Source: CAWAMR01 sp963783095 (lineage in GTDB: Bacteria > Planctomycetota > Planctomycetia > Gemmatales > Gemmataceae). From it: a DNA stretch of 64,000 bases. The stretch spans positions 372,001 to 436,000 of the forward strand of contig CAWAMR010000002.1 in the NCBI GenBank assembly GCA_963783095.1, in the 5' to 3' direction. Below are positions 31,040 through 39,507 of the stretch, in pieces. How positions within the stretch are numbered: position 1 is the stretch's first letter; the number at the start of each line of letters is the position of its first letter. The notes beneath the pieces were generated by a model, which was not told the origin of the DNA, ran no database searches, and worked only from the letters and a program-made list of their open reading frames with translations. Both the position numbers and the translations under genes were made by a program.

Positions 31040-31397
31040 CCACGAATCACACGGCGCTGCAAAGCCGCAACCAAAAGAGACGAGGCTCGCCGAAGGCGAG
31101 CGTCGGGGCGTTAGCCCGACGTGGATCGCATTTGCCGAACCGCTCATCTTTTGCACCGGACATTCGCCGTTTGAATTGAGTCCAAGCAACAGAGGGTGGA
31201 GCCCACGTCGGGCTAACGCCCCGACGCTCGCCTTCGGCGAGACATCGCCCAAAAACTCTGTACAGCGCAAAGATTTTCGACATTAGTAGTACGAATGACA
31301 TGAAAAAGTCGGATTCAGGAATGAATTGAAGCCGGTTTGTATTTGATGGTTTGTGCATTTGTCTTTTTTCGTGTATTTCGTGTATTTCGTGGTTAAC
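31036..31397. repeat. imperfect palindrome split by element E1 (accacgaa family)
   Basis: The right arm 31364-31397 (ending TTTCGTGGTTAAC) has its partner in two pieces: 31036-31052 (TTAACCACGAATCACAC) and about 31290-31307 (ACGAATGACATGAAAAAG). If E1 (31053-31290) is removed, the pieces join to a left arm that pairs with the right arm with a few mismatches. The loop then is 31308-31363. This shows that E1 entered a pre-existing palindrome. Confidence 0.65.
31053..31290. mobile_element. MITE-like palindromic element E1, copy 1
   Basis: About 238 bp. Core arms 31087-31124 (TCGCCGAAGGCGAGCGTCGG...) and 31203-31240 are perfect 38-base reverse complements. Outside them lie a small hairpin (GCTGCAAAGCCGC) on one side and ATTTTCGACATTAGTA on the other. 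The reverse complement of the whole unit matches 39233-39472 closely across its length, including the non-palindromic centre (GCTTGGA..TCAA..CGGCGAATGT). It encodes no protein, so movement would need an enzyme elsewhere, for example a REP-associated tyrosine transposase. Confidence 0.75.
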
Positions 31398-31432
31398 TGC
31401 ATTTTTGTCTTTTGTCTTCTGCGAGATGGACG

Positions 31433-33751
31433 ATGTGCTGTCGTGGATTTCCGCTACTCATTCTGATAGTTAGCGGTTCTATCGTAAGTGGTGCGGAGCC
31501 TGACGTTCGCAATCTGTCCATTCACGGCCTGCAAATTGGCGGTACAACCACTCTTGTTATCGACGGCGATGGGTTCGGCAAAGCGCCCGGATTGCTGTTG
31601 CCGTTCCATGCAAAAGTTGTGCTCAAGCCGAAGTCCACCGACAAGCAAGCCACGTTCGACGTCACCCTCGATAACGATGTGCCGGCAGGTTATCATCAGG
31701 TTCGCCTCGTCAACGATGGCGGCGTGAGTTTGCCCAGCCTCGTTACCGTCGATCGACTACCGCAACGACCGTTGGTTCCTGTAATCGAACAGTTGCCCGT
31801 CGCGCTGCATGGAACGCTGGCAGGAAGCACCATCGTCGAAACCAGTTTCTCCGGAAAAGCCGGGCAAAAGATCACCATCGAAGTGGAAGCTCAAAGGCTG
31901 GGCAGCAAGTTTCGGCCCGTCCTGCATCTTTATAGCCCCAAACATCTGCAACTAACCTGGGCCTGGGGAATACCTGCGCTGCATGGCGATGCCCGGATCG
32001 AAACCACGCTCCCCGAAACCGGCACGTATCGGACTACCTTGCACGACGGCGAGTATCAGGCCCCTTCGGGTATCTATCGCCTGCGCATCGGCCAGTGGTC
32101 ATACATCGATCGGGTCTTCCCGCCCGTAGTGGCAAAAGAAACGACGCGTGTGGAACGAATTGGCTCAAAATCGGGCGGCCTGGTAGTTCCCCCGGTGCGC
32201 GCTGGGCGTTGGCTGGTTTTGCCGTGGCCAAAGGAAGGAAACTGGAGCGGTTTACGGCCCTTCGTGGAAGTCAGCTCACGAACTGAAGTGATGAAGCAAC
32301 CCAGCGCAGCCAAGCTCCAGGAATTGCCTGCGGGGCCGGTCGGTGTCTGCGGTCAGCTTGCCGCGCCGTTTGAAGAAGATCGTTATCGCGTCGCGGTTAC
32401 ACCACTGTCGAAGGTGCGCTTTGAAGTATTTGCCGATCGACTGGGTTCACCCATCGATACCGCGCTCGTGGTTCGCAATGAAGCGGGAGTTGAGTTGGCT
32501 CGTGCCGAGGATAGCCCCGGCAGTCTCGACCCCATTCTGGAATATACGGTTCCCGATAAGGTGAAGGCTATTCAAGTCGGCGTGGTCGATTCTCAAGGCA
32601 AGGGCGGTTCTCGCGGTCTTTATCGGCTGACCATCGACACCATTTCCCCTGCCGTGACTCGCAGCGATTGTGAACTAATTACGCCTACACGTCGGATCTC
32701 TTTACCCACGGCCGGCTCAACGCTGGTCCCTGTGTGGTTGGATCGGCGCGGCTATACCGGCGCAATCGAACTGGCCACGACAAGTATACCGGCAGGATTA
32801 AAGATCGAAGGGTTGACCATCCCGCCAGGTGCTGAAGGAACACTGGTTTCACTCAAAGGATCGGGTGCCGCCATTGCTCCGAGCGTCACCCGTTGGCAGG
32901 GCAAAGATAAAGATGGTCGAGAACATAGTGTGATGCAAAAGGATCACTCGATGGCTCGGCTTCAGCCCTGGCTGGCTACCGAAATTGCTCTGGCCGGAAT
33001 CGCCGGCAAGGGCCAAGAGTTCCAGGTTGAATGGAAAGCTCCCAAGGCGAATGACGTGATCGTTTTCGGTCGGCGTTGGCCGTTGGCGGTGAAATGCACC
33101 CGAACTGGCGTGACTGGCCCAGTGCGTTTGAGCCTATTGACCAGTCAACTGCCGCCCTTGGTCAATAACCAGCCCGATTTGAATAAGACGATCCGTCTCG
33201 AGAAACCGATCGAGATTGCCCCGATGGCTTCGGAAAGTGAAGTAGCGTTATTGATCCCGGTGGAATTGCCGGGTGAGATGTACGACCTCGCGATCCAGGC
33301 AGAACTGCTCAGTGCGGATAAGAAGACGGTCATCTCCACTGCGTACACCAGCGTCCGCAGGCTACCCACTCGGCTACCGATGGCGCTCAAAGTCTCAACG
33401 CCTGCGCGCATGGATGTAACACTCGATGCCACGAAGGGAGCCTCGCTTGAGATCGCCGGTAAAGTAGAACGATTCGAAGGCAGCATGGGCGAGGTGCTGA
33501 TTACCTTGACCGGCTTGCCGCCGGGAGTTGCCGCGAGTCCCTTGACCGTGAAAGCCGGTGACAGCAACTTCCAGTTCAAGTTGAGCTTGCCCTCAACCAT
33601 AGCGGTGGGAGAATTCAAGGGAGTGAAACTCCAAAGTTCGATCCTGCCCGATCCCAAGCAGCCCAACCAGCGCGTAAAAGCCAAAGACATCGAATTGAGT
33701 TTGAACATCAAGAAACAGCTCCCGCCGCCAGCGAAAAAACCGAAGGGTTAA
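31433..33751 (+). CDS. large secreted beta-sandwich (PPC-like) protein of a DUF1501/DUF1553 set
   Basis: Intact, 772 residues. I take ATG 31433, giving the signal sequence MCCRGFPLLILIVSGSIVSG; an upstream TTG at 31412 is less likely. The first domain (IHGLQIGGTTTLVIDGDGFG) looks like an IPT/TIG-type fold. Several beta-rich domains with YRVAVTPLSKVRFEVFADRL and YRLTIDTISP resemble bacterial pre-peptidase (PPC) domains, and the C-terminal half is built of immunoglobulin-like sandwiches (LITLTGLPPGVAASPLTVKA). No catalytic motif is visible. It lies between DUF1501 and DUF1549/1553 genes, six bases from the latter, a recurrent planctomycete gene order. It ends in a proline/lysine-rich tail. Confidence 0.85.
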   Translation: MCCRGFPLLILIVSGSIVSGAEPDVRNLSIHGLQIGGTTTLVIDGDGFGKAPGLLLPFHAKVVLKPKSTDKQATFDVTLDNDVPAGYHQVRLVNDGGVSLPSLVTVDRLPQRPLVPVIEQLPVALHGTLAGSTIVETSFSGKAGQKITIEVEAQRLGSKFRPVLHLYSPKHLQLTWAWGIPALHGDARIETTLPETGTYRTTLHDGEYQAPSGIYRLRIGQWSYIDRVFPPVVAKETTRVERIGSKSGGLVVPPVRAGRWLVLPWPKEGNWSGLRPFVEVSSRTEVMKQPSAAKLQELPAGPVGVCGQLAAPFEEDRYRVAVTPLSKVRFEVFADRLGSPIDTALVVRNEAGVELARAEDSPGSLDPILEYTVPDKVKAIQVGVVDSQGKGGSRGLYRLTIDTISPAVTRSDCELITPTRRISLPTAGSTLVPVWLDRRGYTGAIELATTSIPAGLKIEGLTIPPGAEGTLVSLKGSGAAIAPSVTRWQGKDKDGREHSVMQKDHSMARLQPWLATEIALAGIAGKGQEFQVEWKAPKANDVIVFGRRWPLAVKCTRTGVTGPVRLSLLTSQLPPLVNNQPDLNKTIRLEKPIEIAPMASESEVALLIPVELPGEMYDLAIQAELLSADKKTVISTAYTSVRRLPTRLPMALKVSTPARMDVTLDATKGASLEIAGKVERFEGSMGEVLITLTGLPPGVAASPLTVKAGDSNFQFKLSLPSTIAVGEFKGVKLQSSILPDPKQPNQRVKAKDIELSLNIKKQLPPPAKKPKG

Positions 33752-33757
33752 AACAAT

Positions 33758-36212
33758 ATGACATTTTCTCGAACAACTTTGATGATTTGGTTGCTGCTGG
33801 CGGGTGTTTCCGTGAGTTTTTGCGCGGAGCCGGCGGTCAAGCCGGATACCATCGAGGTCTCACCCGCCTCGATCGAATTTCGCCATCACCGCAATCTCCA
33901 TTCCGTGCAAGTATTCGGCACCAATGCCGACGGCTACAGTGCCGATCTTCGCGCCGAGGCCCGCATTACCAGTGCCGATCCTAAAGTGGTAGTCGTCGAT
34001 GAACACGGACTGCTTCGTCCGGTTGGCACCGGCGAGACGAAAGTAAACGTCGTCATCGGCAACCAGACCAAAACGATCGCCGTCAAGGTGGCACTTCCCG
34101 CCGTTGAGCCGGCGACAAGTTTTCGCCATGAAGTCATGCCTGTATTCACGCGCGCGGGCTGCAATCAGGGTTCGTGTCACGGTTATTCGCTGGGCAAGAA
34201 CGGCTTCAAACTGTCGTTGCGCGGCCAGGATGCCGATGCCGATTATGTTGGGATCGTCCGCGAATTTGCCGCACGCCGGCTTAACTATCAAGACCCTTCG
34301 GCCAGCTTGCTGATTACCAAGGGGCGCGGAGCCGTGAGCCATGAAGGTGGAGTGCGTTTTGCCGCGGATCGTTGTCGGATACCATCCTGATGAACTGGAT
34401 CGGCCAGAATGCCCCCAGCGATTTGAAGGATCGCACCGAGGTAGTGGGTGTGAAGATCGTCCCCGAGAAACTGGTTCTTCAACCCGGTCAAAAACATCGG
34501 TTGCAGATGATTGCCCAGTACAGCGACGGCACGCGCAGAGATGTGACTCGATTGGCCGTTTTTACCGCCAACAACACTCTATACGCCGACGTGGATGATG
34601 AAGCCGTGGTCACGGGAGGTTCACCGGGTGAAACCGCGATCGTGGGCCGATTTGAGCGCACCTTTGCTGCAACGGGGGTAACGAGCCTCAAAGCCAGGCT
34701 CTGCATTCACTCCAAGTCCGGTTCCGCAGGACCTCATCGATAAGCATGTCGTCGAGAAACTCAATCGTTTAAGAATATCGCCCTCCCCGATCGCCGAGGA
34801 TGAAGAGTTTCTTCGGCGGGTCTATCTCGACATGATCGGCATTCAGCCGACGCCAACGGAAGTTCGCGCGTTTCTTGCCGACAAGGGAGCCGGCAAACGG
34901 CTCAAGGTCGTGGATTCGCTCTTTGAGCGTCCGGAGTATGTCGATCACTGGTCGTTGAAGTGGGGCGATCTGTTGCAGAATTCCCGTAACAGCACCAGTT
35001 CACCAGCGGTCTACCAGTTCCGCGAATTCATTCGCGGTGCAGTGGCGGCGAATACTCCGATCGACCAGTTTGCCCGAAAGATCCTGACCGCCAAAGGCGG
35101 CATCACAGATGACCCTGCTGCGGTTTATTTTGCCGTGTCGAAGGATCTCAACGATACGGTAGAGCGCGTGACACAGGTTTTCTGCGGAGTCCGGATGCTG
35201 TGTGCCCGCTGTCACACCCACCCTCTGGAAAATTGGACGCAGGCCGATTACTACGGGCTGGCCTCGTTTTTCAGCCAGGTCAACATGCGGGCCGATCCGC
35301 ACTTTTTGGGTGCGCCGAATACCAAAATACTGCAACTCAATCTCAAGGCCTCGGCGGCCGTGCATCCCCGGACCGGCCAACCTCAACCTCCGAAGTTTCT
35401 GGGTGGGGAACAACTGATATTGGCAACAGACAAGGATCGCAGGGAAACTTACGCCAACTGGTTGACTTCCCCGAAAAACCCGTTCTTCGCGCGCGGTCTG
35501 GTCAACCGTTTCTGGAGCTATTTTTTCTATCGCGGCATTATCGATCCCGTGGACGACATTCGCAGCACCAATCCCCCCATTAACCCTGCGCTGCTCAATG
35601 CGCTGACTGCCGATTTTATCCAACACAAGTTCGATGTCCGACATTTGATCCGAACGATTGTGAGTTCCGCGACCTATCAGCGGACAGACGTTGCCCAATG
35701 CTTCGAACCAGTTCGACGAGCAGAACTTTTCGCATGCCATACCGCGTCGTATCCCGGCGGAGGCGCTACTCGATTGCCTGGTTCAGGCTACTGCCGTGCC
35801 GGAAAGCTTTGGCGGCGTTCCAGGTGGGTTCCGCGCCGCCCAGTTGCCGGATGGCAATGTCGAACATCCATTCCTGAAGTTATTCGGGAAACCCCAGCGC
35901 ATGGATGCCTGCGAGTGCGAGCGCGACAACGGCTCGAACATGCTGCAAGCATTGCACTTCATCAATGGCGGCAGCATTGTCGGCCGAGTCCGTAATGCCA
36001 ATGGCCGGCCTGCCTTGCTGATGCGGCAAAAGACAACCGATGAGCAACTGGTGAAGGAACTCTATTTGTGGTCGCTGGCGCGCCATCCCAAACCCAAGGA
36101 ATTGCAAATGGGCCTCGATTACTTCAAGGCCACCGGCGACAAACGAGCAGAGGCCGCCCAGGAACTGATGTGGGCGCTATTGAACAGCAAAGACTTTTTG
36201 CTGGTCCATTAG
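33758..36212 (+). CDS. DUF1549/DUF1553 protein with N-terminal Ig-like and cytochrome-like parts (frameshifted)
   Basis: About 817 residues. Signal peptide MTFSRTTLMIWLLLAGVSVS. An Ig-like (Big-2) domain with DEHGLLRPVGTGETKVNVVI precedes a cytochrome-like segment GCNQGSCHGYSLGKNGFKLS, where CxxxxCH could attach heme. A second Ig-like domain (LQPGQKHRLQMIAQYSDGTR) is followed by DUF1549 (RRVYLDMIGIQPTPTEVRAF, CARCHTHPLENWTQADYYGL) and DUF1553 (GLVNRFWSYFFYRGIIDPVD, LIRTIVSSATYQRT, LYLWSLARHPKPKE). Shifts near 34370, 34700 and 35690 break the frame. The gene starts six bases after the beta-sandwich gene. It probably works outside the cytoplasm; the reaction is not known. Confidence 0.88.
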
Positions 36213-36221
36213 AGCTTCCAA

Positions 36222-36295
36222 GTTCCAAGTTCCAGGTTCCAAGTTGGAAACCCGAAGGGTCGAACGTCTTTAACTTGGAACTTGGAACTTGGAAC
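36222..36295. terminator. 24-bp inverted repeat between convergent genes
   Basis: Arms 36222-36245 (GTTCCAAGTTCCAGGTTCCA...) and 36272-36295 match at 23 of 24 positions. Each arm is itself a triple repeat of TTCCAAG. It sits exactly between the DUF1553 stop (36212) and the stop of the convergent oxidase gene (36298), so it can serve as a two-way terminator. Confidence 0.75.
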
Positions 36296-36297
36296 TA

Positions 36298-37506
36298 TTA
36301 ATGGAATCGCGCAGCCAGTTGGTCAACGATGGTTTGCCCAATCTGTAAGGACGCAGTTGCTGCCGGCGATGGAGCATTGCACACATTCACCACTCGATCG
36401 CCGTTTAGAACCAGGAAATCATCCACCAGCGTGCCGTCCGGGCTAACCGCCTGAGCGCGAATCCCTGCAGGTGCGCGTTCGAGGTCTTCGACCCGAATCG
36501 CGGGCACCAGTCGTTGCAGTGCCCGGACAAACGCCTTCTTGCTCAAAGATCTCCAAATCTCGCCCAGCCCCATCCGCCAGTGCTTCAAGGCCATTCGGAT
36601 GAAACCTCGATAGCTGATCGACTCCACCAGATCGCGCAAGTTGATGTCGAAGAAGCGGTAACTTTCTCGTCCGAGCGCCAGAACTGCGTTCGGTCCGCAC
36701 TCGACCGTGTTGTCGATCATGCGCGTGAAATGAACTCCTAAAAAGGGAAATTGGGGGTCGGGGGTCGGGTAGATCAGGTTACGGCATAATTTCCATGCTG
36801 ACGGTTTTAGTGCGTAGTATTCACCCCGGAAAGGGACGATCTGCGCTGATGATTTAGTCCCCGTCAAAGCAGCGACACGATCGGAGTGAAGCCCGGCACA
36901 GTTCACCAGTTGACGGGCCGAATAGTCCCCTGCGGTACTTAGAATCGTGATGCAATCGGTGTAATGTCGCACCCCCGTGACGCGAGCATGAAAGGCGATC
37001 CGGCCGTCGCCTTGGCGAACCCGTTCGGCGAGCCTTTCGCAGACTTGCCGATAGTTCACGATCCCGGTTTCCGGCACATGAATCGCTTGAACTCCCGCAG
37101 CAAAAGGCTCCAATTCGGCGAGTCGGGACTTCCCAATGATCGAACACTGGATTCCATTCGCTTGTCCGCGCTGATAAATCCGTTCCAGAGCCGGCAGGTC
37201 GGCCTCGGAAACGGCGACAATGACTTTGCCGCAGATATCGTGCGCAATGCCCTCCGCAGCGCAAAACGCCTCCATCGCTTTCTTGCCGGCCCGGCAATTG
37301 ATCGCTTTCAGAGAACCCGGCTTGTAATAGATCCCCGAATGCAAGACGCCGGAATTGTGGCCGGTCTGATGTGCTGCAAGATGGGATTCCTTTTCGAGCA
37401 CCACAATCCGCCGATCAGGGTAACGTCGAGCAAACTGGTACGCGGTCGCCAGGCCGACAATACCACCGCCAACCACCGCCAGATCGTAGATCGGACCACC
37501 TTTCAT
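36298..37506 (-). CDS. lhgO: L-2-hydroxyglutarate oxidase-type FAD enzyme
   Basis: Intact, 402 residues. Start ATG 37506 is preceded by GGGAGCG; the frame runs 25 codons further without support. FAD-binding motif YDLAVVGGGIVGLATAYQFA with ARRYPDRRIVVLEKE, then the family hallmark HQTGHNSGVLHSGIYYKPGS. Further matches are PETGIVNYRQVC, FRGEYYALKP, LIYPTPDPQFPFLGVHFTR, VECGPNAVLALGRE and near the end GTLVDDFLVL and NAPSPAATASLQIG. LhgO oxidises L-2-hydroxyglutarate to 2-oxoglutarate and passes electrons to the quinone pool; it clears a toxic side product. No signal peptide; peripheral association with the inner membrane is expected. No catabolic partner such as csiD lies nearby. Confidence 0.92.
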   Translation of the reverse strand: MKGGPIYDLAVVGGGIVGLATAYQFARRYPDRRIVVLEKESHLAAHQTGHNSGVLHSGIYYKPGSLKAINCRAGKKAMEAFCAAEGIAHDICGKVIVAVSEADLPALERIYQRGQANGIQCSIIGKSRLAELEPFAAGVQAIHVPETGIVNYRQVCERLAERVRQGDGRIAFHARVTGVRHYTDCITILSTAGDYSARQLVNCAGLHSDRVAALTGTKSSAQIVPFRGEYYALKPSAWKLCRNLIYPTPDPQFPFLGVHFTRMIDNTVECGPNAVLALGRESYRFFDINLRDLVESISYRGFIRMALKHWRMGLGEIWRSLSKKAFVRALQRLVPAIRVEDLERAPAGIRAQAVSPDGTLVDDFLVLNGDRVVNVCNAPSPAATASLQIGQTIVDQLAARFH

Positions 37507-37701
37507 GGACGCTCCCTGTCGCGATTCACTGTTTCGACGTGTGAATCCAATATATTTTCCGAAAGCACCAATGGGTATCATCAGGCCAACGGCCTGGGGC
37601 CTCCATGATGCAGCAGAATTTCCTAATACTTGGGCGCGACGGGAAACATCCCGTGAGCGTAACCTTTAAGATGTCATAGAATGATGCAAGAGGGGCGAAA
37701 A

Positions 37702-37938
37702 ATGAATGACAAAGTTTCGATGCTCAAACGCATCACGATTGAACCGGGCAAGTGCGGCGGTCGTCCATGTCTACGTGGAACTCGGATGCGCATGGTCGAT
37801 GTCTTGGAACTTCTCAGTGCCGGAGCCGACCACGCCGAAATCCTGCGAGATTATCCCACACTTGAAGTCGAAGACATCTTTGCCTGCCTGGAATATGCGG
37901 CCCGGCAAACCGATCATGTGGTACTGCAATCGGCATGA
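37702..37938 (+). CDS. DUF433 antitoxin-type protein (second copy)
   Basis: A 78-residue protein from ATG 37702, with GAGGGG eight bases upstream (an ATG at 37681 is in frame but lacks a ribosome site). Motifs are LKRITIEPGKCGGRPCLRGT and VDVLELLSAGADHAEILRDY, then EDIFACLEYAARQ. This is a complete DUF433. Its stop overlaps the ATG of the toxin remnant at 37935. It differs clearly in sequence from the copy at 24647, so the two are separate acquisitions and not a recent duplication. Confidence 0.88.
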   Translation: MNDKVSMLKRITIEPGKCGGRPCLRGTRMRMVDVLELLSAGADHAEILRDYPTLEVEDIFACLEYAARQTDHVVLQSA

Positions 37939-37970
37939 ACTTCCTCATCGACAATCAACTTCATACATGA
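37935..37970 (+). pseudogene. DUF5615 toxin stub of 11 codons
   Basis: ATG 37935 overlaps the antitoxin stop and encodes MNFLIDNQLHT followed by TGA 37968-37970. MNFLIDNQL is the typical N-terminus of DUF5615 toxins of this subtype. The stop again overlaps an ATG (37967), which is the start of the DHS-like gene. The rest of the toxin, about 300 bases, is gone. What remains is a three-gene chain of ATGA overlaps in which the stub may serve only to carry ribosomes to the next gene. Confidence 0.7.
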
Positions 37971-39076
37971 ACATTCAACCCCTCGACCTCTCTCGGCTCA
38001 AGGTTCTTCCCCTGGCCGCTCGCCGGAGCCTCGCTAAGGTCGAGGATATTCTCGTTGATCCCGATTCGCAGCCCAAACCTTGTTCCGAATCGATTTCCGT
38101 GAATATCCGAGAATGCCGGCAAAAAATTCTCACTGCCCGTGCCAAGGGTGCCACGGTCATGCTGATCTATGGCGCACACCTCCTGCGCAATGGGGCTGCA
38201 CGGATAATCGAACGAATGATGGCCCAGGGGTGGATTACCCATCTCGCAACCAACGGCGCAGGGACGATTCACGACTGGGAATATGCCTGGTATGGAGCTT
38301 CCACCGAAAGCGTGGAAATGAATGTGGCCAGCGGAACCTTCGGCACCTGGCACGAAACGGCGAGCAATATTCACCTGGCTCTGTTGATCGGAGCCTTGAC
38401 CGGCCTCGGCTATGGTCAGGCGCTCGGCAAGTTCATCATCGAGGATGGAGCGACCATTCCTCATCCCAGTGAATTGATCGCTGCGATAACCGCCGAACCT
38501 GCTCATCCTTTGACCGCTGTTCGCGCTGATTTATTGCGAGCAATTACCGAGCAATCCTGGCCGTCCGGGAAAATGCGAGTGGAACATCGCTGGAAACATG
38601 CTTCCATTCTGGCCCAAGCCTTCCGCCATCAAGTACCCGTTACAGTCCATCCCGGTATCGGCTATGATATTATCTCGAATCATCCGATCTTCAACGGGGC
38701 AGTGATTGGTCGAGCGGCCGAGTGGGACTTCAAGCTCTTTGGAGGCTCCGTTGAAGGGCTCGACGGCGGGGTAGTGTTGTCGGTGGGTTCAGCGATCATG
38801 GGGCCGCAAGTGTTTGAAAAGAGTTTGAGTTGTGTGAACAATCTTCGTCTTCAGAGTGGTCGCAAGATAGTTCAAGATCACTCGATTTATGTAGTCGATT
38901 TGCAAGATGGCGGAGGCTGGGATTGGACGCACGGCGAACCCCCCAAAACCAATGCCGCGTATTATCTTCGGTTCTGCAAAAGCTATTCCCGGATGGGCGG
39001 CGAGATGCACTACCTGCAATGCGATAACGCGACGTTCATTCATAACCTGTATTCCTTGTTGAACCATCAATCTTAG
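37967..39076 (+). CDS. deoxyhypusine synthase-like (DHS family) protein
   Basis: Intact, 369 residues from ATG 37967 (MNIQPLDLSRLKVLPLAARR). The Rossmann-type core shows ILTARAKGATVMLIYGAHLL, WITHLATNGAGTIHDWEYAW and GASTESVEMNVASGTFG. Later come VPVTVHPGIGYDIISNHPIF and LFGGSVEGLDGGVVLSVGSA. This resembles bacterial relatives of deoxyhypusine synthase. I cannot place the catalytic lysine of the eukaryotic enzyme with confidence, and bacteria generally lack eIF5A, so a different NAD-linked reaction on amines or polyols is likely. It starts by overlapping the toxin stub, so translation is presumably coupled to the DUF433 gene; this is unlikely to be its ancestral context. Confidence 0.65.
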   Translation: MNIQPLDLSRLKVLPLAARRSLAKVEDILVDPDSQPKPCSESISVNIRECRQKILTARAKGATVMLIYGAHLLRNGAARIIERMMAQGWITHLATNGAGTIHDWEYAWYGASTESVEMNVASGTFGTWHETASNIHLALLIGALTGLGYGQALGKFIIEDGATIPHPSELIAAITAEPAHPLTAVRADLLRAITEQSWPSGKMRVEHRWKHASILAQAFRHQVPVTVHPGIGYDIISNHPIFNGAVIGRAAEWDFKLFGGSVEGLDGGVVLSVGSAIMGPQVFEKSLSCVNNLRLQSGRKIVQDHSIYVVDLQDGGGWDWTHGEPPKTNAAYYLRFCKSYSRMGGEMHYLQCDNATFIHNLYSLLNHQS

Positions 39077-39102
39077 CTATTCGCTCGATGGAAAATGCTT
39101 TT

Positions 39103-39489
39103 TAACCACAGAGTCACAGAGAACACAGAGAAGACAAACACAGAAAACAAAACCGAATGACAAATCTGAGAGATAGACTACAAGGATCATCGATAGTCTT
39201 CTCTTTGCCTTTGTCTTCTCTGTGTGCTCTGTAGTACTAATGTCGAAAATCTTTGCGCCGTACAGAGAGTTAGGGCGATTTCTCGCCGAAGGCGAGCGTC
39301 GGGGCGTTAGCCCGACGTGGGCTCCACCTGCTGTTGCTTGGATTTAATTCAAGCGGCGAATGTGCGGTGCGAAGAGGAGCGGTTCGACAGATGCAGTCCA
39401 CGTCGGGCTAACGCCCCGACGCTCGCCTTCGGCGAGCCTTTGCCTCTCTTTTGGTTGCGGCTTTGCCGCGCTGTGACTCTGTGGTTAGA
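39103..39489. repeat. cacagag palindrome interrupted by element E1
   Basis: Left arm 39103-39138 equals the 36-base arm at 9825-9860. The right arm is in two pieces: 39210-39232 (TTTGTCTTCTCTGTGTGCTC...) and 39473-39489 (ending GTGACTCTGTGGTTA). Joining them restores the arm seen intact at 9898-9933. The gap is filled by E1 copy 2. CTGT occurs at both junctions and may be a 4-base target duplication. Confidence 0.75.
39233..39472. mobile_element. MITE-like palindromic element E1, copy 2
   Basis: About 240 bp in the opposite orientation to copy 1. Core arms 39283-39320 and 39398-39435 are identical 38-base reverse complements with the same text as copy 1. Shared flanking parts are ACTAATGTCGAAAATCTTTG at one end and TTTTGGTTGCGGCTTTG at the other. 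It lies between the DHS-like and molybdopterin-enzyme genes and ends 36 bases before the latter's start, so it may affect its expression. It contains no coding potential. Confidence 0.78.
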
Positions 39490-39507
39490 ATTCTTTGGAG
39501 GTCACTA

